Below are positions 17,789-23,983 of a stretch of 36,748 nt of DNA, one piece after another. Every line of letters starts with the position of its first letter. Position 1 is the first letter of the stretch. Source of the stretch: Pseudomonadaceae bacterium (lineage in GTDB: Bacteria; Pseudomonadota; Gammaproteobacteria; Pseudomonadales; Pseudomonadaceae); contig JAIETJ010000136.1 of NCBI GenBank assembly GCA_019745275.1, forward strand, positions 1-36,748. Reading direction: 5' to 3'. The notes beneath the pieces are model-generated. The model was given only the letters and a program-made list of their open reading frames with translations. It did not search any database and was not told the origin of the DNA. Position numbers and translations under genes: made by a program.

Positions 17789-17813
17789 TATGACCTGTAA
17801 CAATAACGTCATA
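17789..17813. promoter_or_regulatory. Inverted repeat in the divergent LysR / phn promoter region (candidate LysR operator or Pho box)
   Basis: TATGAC (17789-17794) and GTCATA (17808-17813) form a perfect 6-bp inverted repeat with a 13-base spacer, the general geometry of a LysR-type operator. Within it, CTGTAAC-AATA-ACGTCAT (17795-17812) matches the two 7-base halves of the PHO box consensus CTGTCAT at 10 of 14 positions, with an AT-only 4-base spacer. It lies 55 bp before the LysR start codon. Sequence alone cannot decide between the two readings. Confidence 0.45.
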
Positions 17814-17868
17814 CAGCCTCGATTTACTGCAAGCCTCGCCTAGACCAAAGCCTTATTAGTTCCCACTT

Positions 17869-18795
17869 ATGTCCAGACTGCCGCCGCTAAACGCCCTACG
17901 CGCCTTTGAAACTTCGGCGCGGCTGGGCAGCTTTACCCGCGCCGCCGAAGAGCTGCACGTCACCCAAGCGGCCGTCAGCCAGCAGGTTAAACAGCTCGAA
18001 CAGCACCTCGGCAGCCCCTTGTTCGTGCGCGAAGCCAAGGGCCTGCGGTTAACCGAGGTCGGCCGCAGCTACCTGCCGGCGCTGACCCAAGCGTTCCATA
18101 CCTTGCGCAATAGCACCGACGAACTGTTCGGCGAACGTAGCCGCACCCAACTCAACGTGCGCGTATCCAACTCCTTCGCCGAGCATTTTCTGGCCCCGAG
18201 GCTGCAACGTTTTTTGGCCGACTATCCGCGCTTTCGCGTGCGCATCAGCTCCTCGCCCTGGACCGCCTTTACCGAGGACAGCAATGCCGACGTGGAGATC
18301 TGCAATGGCTATGGCGACTGGAGTAATCGCCAAGTCGAACGCCTGACCAGCGAACACTGGCTGACCGTCTGCAGCCCGGCCACGCTGGAGCGGCGCGGCT
18401 GGCCGGAGTCGGCGCAGGCGTTGATGCGCTGGCCGCTGTACAGCGTGCTCGGCTATCGCGAAGGCTGGAACGAATGGCTCGCCTGTCAGCAGATCGACGG
18501 GCTGGCGCCAGCCCCCGGCTTGGAGTTCGACACCACCACCCTCGCCATGCAAGCGGTGCGCTATGGCGATGGCGCGCTCCTGACCCGTAGCTTTCTGGTC
18601 AGCGACGCCCTGCACCGTGGCGAGCTGGTGCAACCGCACCCCGGCGTGCTGCCGACTCGCGGCGGTCACTACTTGGTTTGTCAGCGCGGCGATCAACGCC
18701 CCAAGGTACTGGCCTTCTGCGACTGGCTACGGCGTGAGTTACGCGGCCATCAAGCCGGCTTACGCCTGCCGCTTCCTGGTCTAGCCCAAGAATGA
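17869..18795 (+). CDS. LysR-family transcriptional regulator of the phosphonate island
   Basis: The 308-residue protein has a GcvA-type LysR N-terminal winged helix (residues 3-63: LPPLNALRAFETSARLG, then FTRAAEELHVTQAAVSQQVK as the recognition helix) and a periplasmic-binding-like effector domain from ~93. P. aeruginosa also has a LysR gene beside phnW and phnX. Divergent transcription from the HAD-phnW-phnX-oxidoreductase operon, with the transporter genes downstream in the other direction, makes it the likely regulator of both arms, probably sensing AEP. The effector is inferred. Confidence 0.92.
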   Translation: MSRLPPLNALRAFETSARLGSFTRAAEELHVTQAAVSQQVKQLEQHLGSPLFVREAKGLRLTEVGRSYLPALTQAFHTLRNSTDELFGERSRTQLNVRVSNSFAEHFLAPRLQRFLADYPRFRVRISSSPWTAFTEDSNADVEICNGYGDWSNRQVERLTSEHWLTVCSPATLERRGWPESAQALMRWPLYSVLGYREGWNEWLACQQIDGLAPAPGLEFDTTTLAMQAVRYGDGALLTRSFLVSDALHRGELVQPHPGVLPTRGGHYLVCQRGDQRPKVLAFCDWLRRELRGHQAGLRLPLPGLAQE

Positions 18796-18894
18796 CTGGC
18801 GCTGGCTATTAGTAAAACTAGGCCATTTGCGCCTGCTTAGTCACAAAGCCGCAACCCAGCGGGCCTAGCATTTAGACCAGCGAGCCCACACGAC

Positions 18895-18911
18895 TCAGCC
18901 GTAACGGCTGA
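18895..18911. promoter_or_regulatory. 17-bp perfect dyad upstream of the phosphonate solute-binding protein gene
   Basis: TCAGCCGT-A-ACGGCTGA is a perfect palindrome of two 8-bp arms around a single base. A 1-base loop is too short for an RNA hairpin of full length, so a protein-binding site is more likely than a terminator. It lies 66 bp before the GTG start and 99 bp after the LysR stop. Confidence 0.45.
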
Positions 18912-18977
18912 CAGCGCGCTCGCTCACCCAAGTCACCATCGCCCCGGTTCCGGGCCTCGCCCGATTAGGAGTTTTTT

Positions 18978-20000
18978 GTGAAATTGCTCAAGCCTTTGCG
19001 TTCCATGCTCGCCGTTGCCATGACCAGCCTGTCGTTTGCGGCCCTAGCCGCCAATGAACTGACCGTTTACACCGCCCTCGAGCCAGAAGACATGGGCAAG
19101 TACGCGGCACGCTTCAACCAGGACCACCCGGACGTGAAGATCAACTGGGTGCGCGACTCTACCGGCGTGATCACCGCCCGCCTACTGGCCGAAAAGGCCA
19201 ATCCGCAGGCAGACGCGGTCTGGGGTCTGGCCGCCACCAGCCTGATGCTGCTGCAAAAAGAAGGCATGTTGCAGGGCTATGCCGCCAAGGATGTCGACCA
19301 GCTCAAACCGCTGTTCCGTGACAGCCAGAACCCGCCAACGTGGGTCGGCATGGACGCTTGGATGGCCGCCATCTGTTTCAACACCGTAGAAGCCGCCAAG
19401 CACAACCTGCCGATGCCCAAGAGCTGGCAAGACCTGACTAACCCGGTGTATCGCGGCCATATCGTGATGCCCCATCCGGCGTCATCCGGCACCGGTTTTC
19501 TGGACGTCTCGGCCTGGCTGCAGACCTTTGGCGCCGAGAAGGGCTGGAGCTACATGGACGGCCTGCACCAGAACATCAAGCAATACACCCATTCCGGCTC
19601 CAAGCCTTGCAAGATGGCCGCCACCGGCGAGGCGCCAATCGGCATCTCCTTCGCCTACCGTGGCGCCAAAGAGAAAGCCGCTGGCGCACCGCTGGAGCTG
19701 ATCTTCCCAAGCGAAGGCCTGGGCTGGGAAATGGAAGCCGCCGGCATCCTCAAGGGCACCAAGCAACTGCCCGCAGCACAAACCCTGATGGACTGGGCCG
19801 CCAGCGAAAAAGCCAACCAGCTGTACAACGAAGGCTACGCCATCCTCGCCCGCCCGGGGATCGCCAAGCCGGTCGCGAACTTCCCGGCCGAGCCAGAAAA
19901 GCTGCTGATCAAGAATGACTTCAACTGGGCCGCCGCAAACCGCGACAGCATCCTCACCGAGTGGCAGAAACGCTACGAAGGCAAGGCCGAAGCCAAGTAA
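18978..20000 (+). CDS. AEP ABC transporter, substrate-binding protein
   Basis: The 340-residue periplasmic protein has a signal peptide (LRSMLAVAMTSLSFAALAA, cleavage about residue 24-25) and the fold of iron/thiamine/phosphonate binding proteins, starting NELTVYTALEPEDMGKYAARF. It matches the putative 2-aminoethylphosphonate binding protein type (TIGR03261). The start is GTG 18978, six bases after AGGAG. It is followed by an intrinsic terminator and then the ATPase and permease genes, the usual arrangement for making the binding protein in excess. AEP as ligand rests on the adjacent phnW and phnX and on family resemblance. Confidence 0.9.
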   Translation: MKLLKPLRSMLAVAMTSLSFAALAANELTVYTALEPEDMGKYAARFNQDHPDVKINWVRDSTGVITARLLAEKANPQADAVWGLAATSLMLLQKEGMLQGYAAKDVDQLKPLFRDSQNPPTWVGMDAWMAAICFNTVEAAKHNLPMPKSWQDLTNPVYRGHIVMPHPASSGTGFLDVSAWLQTFGAEKGWSYMDGLHQNIKQYTHSGSKPCKMAATGEAPIGISFAYRGAKEKAAGAPLELIFPSEGLGWEMEAAGILKGTKQLPAAQTLMDWAASEKANQLYNEGYAILARPGIAKPVANFPAEPEKLLIKNDFNWAAANRDSILTEWQKRYEGKAEAK

Positions 20001-20034
20001 CTAGGGGGAAACCCTAAACCGAGTGTCGGCAACA

Positions 20035-20102
20035 CCCTGTCCGCCAGACCTGACCTAATCAGTCCAGCCAGGTTTGGCGGAAAACAGGGTTTTGTTGTTT
20101 TT
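20035..20102 (+). terminator. Intrinsic terminator between binding-protein and ATPase genes
   Basis: CCCTGT-CCGCCAGACCTG (20035-20052) pairs with CAGGTTTGGCGG-AAA-ACAGGG (20069-20089): a 12-bp inner stem with one G-U pair, an AAA bulge and a 6-bp outer stem, followed by a U-rich tract (TTTTGTTGTTTTT, 20090-20102). This is the clearest intrinsic terminator in the window. It would let the binding-protein gene be transcribed more than the downstream ATPase and permease genes. Confidence 0.85.
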
Positions 20103-20132
20103 GTACAAAGCTGCACATTAAAGGTAATCCCC

Positions 20133-21194
20133 ATGACTCAAGGCTGCGGCAGCCGTCTGCAATTGCACGGCATTAACAAGCACTTCGGCAGCACCCAAGT
20201 GCTGCGCGATATTGATCTGGATATCCAGCCGGGCGAGCTGGTGTGTTTTCTCGGCCCCTCGGGCTGCGGTAAAACCACCTTGCTGCGCATCATTGCCGGC
20301 CTCGAAGCGCAGAGCAGCGGCCGCTTGCTGCAAGGTCAGCGAGATATTTCGCTGCTGCCACCGCGCCAACGTGACTTTGGCATTGTCTTTCAGTCCTACG
20401 CCTTATTCCCCAATCTCAGCGTGCAGGCCAACATCGCTTTTGGCTTGCGCAGCCAGCATCAACCCAAAGCCATGATCGAACAGCGGGTCACGCAACTGCT
20501 GGAACTAATAGGTTTGGACGAGCACCGCCATAAATACCCGGCGCAACTGTCCGGCGGCCAACAACAGCGGGTGGCCTTGGCCCGCGCCCTAGCGCCGGCA
20601 CCCGGTTTGTTGTTGTTGGATGAGCCCTTGTCGGCGCTGGACGCCCGTGTGCGCGGCCATCTGCGCAAGGAAATTCGTCGCCTGCAACAGCAGCTTGGAG
20701 TCACCACTATATTGGTCACCCACGACCAAGAAGAGGCCCTGACCATGGCCGATCGCGTGGTGGTGATGAACCAAGGCGTGATTGAGCAAGTCGGCACCCC
20801 GCAAGAAATCTACCGCCAGCCGGCCAGCCCGTTTGTGGCTGAGTTTATTGGTGCGATGAACTTCGTCGACTCCAGTCGCGATGCCGCAGGCAAACTCAGC
20901 CTCGCCGGTCAGCCGCTGGATATGCCGGCGCAACAACCGGGGCAACGGCTACGTCTGGCATTTCGCCCCGAAGAAGTGCAACTGGTGCCCGTCAATGAAG
21001 GCGGCTTACCGGCGCAGGTGGAGCAGGTGGAGTTTTTCGGCACCTTTATTCGTTTACGCGTGCGCGTCGAGGGCCTGTCGAATGCCTTGACGGTCGATGT
21101 GGATGCCCGCCGTGCCCGACTGTTGGGGCTCTGCGAGGGCAAGCAGCTGGGCATGCACCTGCCGGCCGATGCCTTGAGCTGTTTTGCGGCCTGA
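20133..21194 (+). CDS. AEP ABC transporter, ATP-binding protein
   Basis: The 353-residue ABC ATPase powers the phosphonate importer. Walker A is GPSGCGKTT at 41-49, the Q-loop glutamine is Q87 in IVFQSYALFPNLSV, the signature LSGGQQQRVALARAL begins at 139, Walker B with catalytic glutamate is LLLLDEPLSALD at 159-170, and the H-loop is LVTHDQEEAL. A C-terminal TOBE domain (from ~275, LRLAFRPEEVQLV) is typical of MalK/PotA/PhnT-like importers. It matches the putative AEP ATPase family (PhnT-like). The start has a modest ribosome site (AAAGG) and lies 31 bases past the terminator. Confidence 0.92.
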   Translation: MTQGCGSRLQLHGINKHFGSTQVLRDIDLDIQPGELVCFLGPSGCGKTTLLRIIAGLEAQSSGRLLQGQRDISLLPPRQRDFGIVFQSYALFPNLSVQANIAFGLRSQHQPKAMIEQRVTQLLELIGLDEHRHKYPAQLSGGQQQRVALARALAPAPGLLLLDEPLSALDARVRGHLRKEIRRLQQQLGVTTILVTHDQEEALTMADRVVVMNQGVIEQVGTPQEIYRQPASPFVAEFIGAMNFVDSSRDAAGKLSLAGQPLDMPAQQPGQRLRLAFRPEEVQLVPVNEGGLPAQVEQVEFFGTFIRLRVRVEGLSNALTVDVDARRARLLGLCEGKQLGMHLPADALSCFAA

Positions 21195-21250
21195 TTTTTC
21201 AGCATTTTAAGGCCGTCTCTGGCGGTCAATTTTCTTGGATTACCCTCACC

Positions 21251-22939
21251 ATGTTTGCCTCCCTCCTAAGCCAAGGTCGCTTGGTCAGCCATGAGCGCCT
21301 TTGGTTGGCGCTGTTTTTTGCGCTGCTGATTGGTCTATTTATCGTCCTCTTACCCGCGCCGCTGCTCAGTCTGCTGGGGCGTAGCCTGGAAGACCGCGAC
21401 GGCAACTTTGTCGGTCTGGCGAACTTTGAACAGTACTTTGCCAGCGGTGCCTTGCTGCGCGCGCTGGGTAACTCGTTACTGGTGGCCGCGCTCAGTACCC
21501 TCGTGGTACTGAGCAGCGCCTTTGCCGCCGCCTGGGCCTTAACCCGCAGCTTGTTGCCGTATCGCGGCTGGATTCGTGCGGCATTGTTATTGCCGATTCT
21601 GGCGCCGTCGCTGCTGCCGGCCATCAGCCTGATTTACCTGTTCGGCGAACAAGGCGTGCTCAAGGCGTGGCTCGGTGACAGTTCGATTTATGGCCCGTTG
21701 GGCATAGTCCTCGGCTCGTGTTTCTGGACTTTCCCACATGCCTTGATGATTTTGCTCACCGCCATGTCGCAGGCCGACGCCCGCCATTACGAGGCGGCCG
21801 AGGTGCTCGGCGCCTCAAGTTGGCGAACCTTCTTTACCGTAACCCTGCCGAATGCCCGCTACGGTTTGGTCAGCGCCGGCTTTGTGGTGTTTATTCTGGT
21901 ATTCACCGACTTTGGCGTGCCCAAGGTGATCGGTGGCCAGTTCGCCATGCTCGCCACCGACGTGTACAAACAGGTGATAGGTCAGCAGCGCTTCGAGATG
22001 GGCGCGGTGGTCAGCGTGCTGTTGCTGTTGCCGGCTTTACTGGCGTTTATGGCCGATCGTTGGGTGCAAGGCCGCCAAGCCGCCACCCTGACCGCCCGCG
22101 CGGTGCCTTGGCGACCGAAAATCAATCGCCTGCGCGACCTCTGGGCCGCCACCTTGCTACTGCCGGTGCTGGTTTTTTTTGGCGCGGTGATTGGCATGGC
22201 GATCTACGCCTCGCTGGTGAGCTACTGGCCGTACAACCTGACGCTGAGCCTGAATAACTACCAGTTCGGCCGGGTGATTGGCGACGGCTGGGGCAGCTAT
22301 TTCAACTCCCTGCAACTCGCCGGGCTGACCATGCTGGCGGGCACCACACTGGTGTTTTTCAATACCTGGCTGAGCCAGCGCACCCCGCAGCCGCGCAGCC
22401 TGGTCGCGCTGTTTCAGTTACTCAGCCTGCTGCCGCTGGCGGTGCCGGGAATGACCCTAGGGCTGGGCTATATTTTCTTCTTCAACCACCCGAACAACCC
22501 GTTGAATGGTTTATACGGCGGCATGACCATTCTGGTGCTCTGCACCCTGACGCACTTCTACTCGGTGCCGCACCTGAATCTGGTCACGGCGTTTAAACAA
22601 CTGGACAGCGAGTTTGAAGCGGTCGGCGAATCGCTGCGCGCCTCGCGCCTACAGATTCTCTGGCGGGTCAGCTTGCCGATGAGCCTGCCGGCGCTGCTGG
22701 ATGTAGCCCTGTATTTTTTCGTCAACGCCATGACCACAGTGTCGGCGCTGGTGTTTCTCTACGGCCCACACACCAACCTAGCGGCCATCAGCGTGCTCAA
22801 TCTGGATGACGCTGGGCAAACCGCCAGCGCCGCGGCCATGGCCGTGTGCATCATGGCCACCTGCGCGCTGGCCAAACTGCTGCACGGCCTGCTCGGCGCC
22901 GCACTGCAGCGCCGACAAACTATCTGGCGCGGTGCATGA
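21251..22939 (+). CDS. AEP ABC transporter, fused permease
   Basis: The 562-residue membrane protein contains two Binding-protein-dependent permease halves in one chain, as in the putative AEP permease PhnU2 type (TIGR03262) and in FbpB/ThiP proteins. Each half has about six transmembrane helices, and each has an EAA loop contacting the ATPase: EAAEVLGASSWRTFF (about residue 180) and EAVGESLRASRLQIL (about residue 455). It follows the ATPase gene by 56 bp and its stop overlaps the next start as ATGA (22936-22939). Alternatives such as an iron permease are made unlikely by the phnW/phnX neighbours. Confidence 0.92.
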   Translation: MFASLLSQGRLVSHERLWLALFFALLIGLFIVLLPAPLLSLLGRSLEDRDGNFVGLANFEQYFASGALLRALGNSLLVAALSTLVVLSSAFAAAWALTRSLLPYRGWIRAALLLPILAPSLLPAISLIYLFGEQGVLKAWLGDSSIYGPLGIVLGSCFWTFPHALMILLTAMSQADARHYEAAEVLGASSWRTFFTVTLPNARYGLVSAGFVVFILVFTDFGVPKVIGGQFAMLATDVYKQVIGQQRFEMGAVVSVLLLLPALLAFMADRWVQGRQAATLTARAVPWRPKINRLRDLWAATLLLPVLVFFGAVIGMAIYASLVSYWPYNLTLSLNNYQFGRVIGDGWGSYFNSLQLAGLTMLAGTTLVFFNTWLSQRTPQPRSLVALFQLLSLLPLAVPGMTLGLGYIFFFNHPNNPLNGLYGGMTILVLCTLTHFYSVPHLNLVTAFKQLDSEFEAVGESLRASRLQILWRVSLPMSLPALLDVALYFFVNAMTTVSALVFLYGPHTNLAAISVLNLDDAGQTASAAAMAVCIMATCALAKLLHGLLGAALQRRQTIWRGA

Positions 22940-23841
22940 GCAGCTTTACCCTGCTGCTGGTGCTGCTCTCGGCCATCAGCCATGCCAGCTGGAACCTCGC
23001 TGGTAAAAAAGCCAACCCCAGCCTTGGCTATTTTTACCTAGCCAGCCTCTGGGGCGCACTGCTCGGCTTGCCGTTGGTGCTGCCATTCACCCATACGTTG
23101 CTGCTGGCCATGACTCCGGGGATCTGGGCCTGGGTACTGCTCTCAGGGCTGTGTCAGGCGCTGTATTTATGGGGCCTGGCCGAGGCTTACCGGCGCGGCG
23201 AGTTGTCCGCGCTGTACCCCCTGATCCGCTCTTCACCATTAATTTTGCTAATGCTCGGCAGCCTATTGCTGGGCAGCGCCGAGCGCATCAGCGGCGGCGC
23301 CATGTTCGGTATCGTGTTGATCGTCGGCGGTTGTTTCTTCTTGCCCATGCAGCGCTTTGGCGACCTGCGCCTAAGCCACTACCTGAATCCCGCCACCTGC
23401 TTCGCCCTATTGGCGGCCACCGCCACTGCCGGCTATTCGCTGATCGACGACCTAGCCACTCGCGCCATGCGCGAATTGCCCGGAGCAGCCCTAGACAGTG
23501 CCTGGGTGGCGCTCTTGTATGTAGTGCTGCAAGCCTGCAGCGCGACACTCTGGCTGGGGCTGGCGTTACTGCTGCCCAGCCAGCGGCGACAGTGGCCGCA
23601 ACTCAAAGGCCAAGCGCGCAGCAGCCTGTTTACCGGAGTGATGATGCTGCTGACCTACGCCCTAGTGGTCTGGGCCATGGCCTACGCCAGCGACGTCAGC
23701 TACGTGGTGGCGTTCCGGCAAGTCAGCATCCCGATTACCGTGGCCTTGGGCATCACGCTACTCGGCGAACGCCTGACCCCGCCGAAATTAGTCGGGGTCG
23801 GCATAGTGGTTATCGGCTTGCTGCTGGTGGTGCTCAACTAG
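22936..23841 (+). CDS. EamA/DMT-family transporter coupled to the phosphonate permease
   Basis: The 301-residue inner-membrane protein has about ten transmembrane helices in two EamA repeats. The first repeat contains WNLAGKKANPSLGYFYL and AEAYRRGELSALYPLIRSSPL; the second ends with YASDVSYVVAFRQVSIPI and ALGITLLGERLTPPK, typical of the DMT superfamily. Members usually export amino acids or metabolites. The ATG at 22936 overlaps the permease stop by 4 bp, so it is co-translated with the AEP importer. Possible roles are export of alanine (made by PhnW) or of an amine by-product; this is inference. In-frame codons before 22936 lie inside the permease gene and are not used. Confidence 0.88.
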   Translation: MSSFTLLLVLLSAISHASWNLAGKKANPSLGYFYLASLWGALLGLPLVLPFTHTLLLAMTPGIWAWVLLSGLCQALYLWGLAEAYRRGELSALYPLIRSSPLILLMLGSLLLGSAERISGGAMFGIVLIVGGCFFLPMQRFGDLRLSHYLNPATCFALLAATATAGYSLIDDLATRAMRELPGAALDSAWVALLYVVLQACSATLWLGLALLLPSQRRQWPQLKGQARSSLFTGVMMLLTYALVVWAMAYASDVSYVVAFRQVSIPITVALGITLLGERLTPPKLVGVGIVVIGLLLVVLN

Positions 23842-23852
23842 CGATGCACGCT

Positions 23853-23931
23853 GGTGGCAAACGCTGCGCGGTTTACCACCCTACAGACCGATATGAGCTT
23901 TGTAGGGTGGACAACGCGAAGCTTGTCCACC
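23853..23931. repeat. REP/BIME-like element, copy 1 (between the EamA gene and cyaA)
   Basis: Two REP units point away from each other. On the minus strand GTAG is followed by the hairpin GGTGGTAAAC...GTTTGCCACC (23853-23880). On the plus strand GTAG is followed by GGTGGACAA...TTGTCCACC (23906-23931, perfect 9-bp stem). CCACCCTACA (23876-23885) and TGTAGGGTGG (23901-23910) are perfect inverted copies. The GTAG tetranucleotide plus palindrome is the layout of REP elements moved by RAYT transposases. Confidence 0.75.
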
Positions 23932-23983
23932 ATGACCACACGCCACTCTGGCACAAGCCGGCGAATATGCTTAGGCTCTAAGC

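Noticed and set aside
18049..18696. 215-residue minus-strand frame opposite the LysR gene
   Set aside because: It is a shadow of the LysR coding sequence with no independent support.
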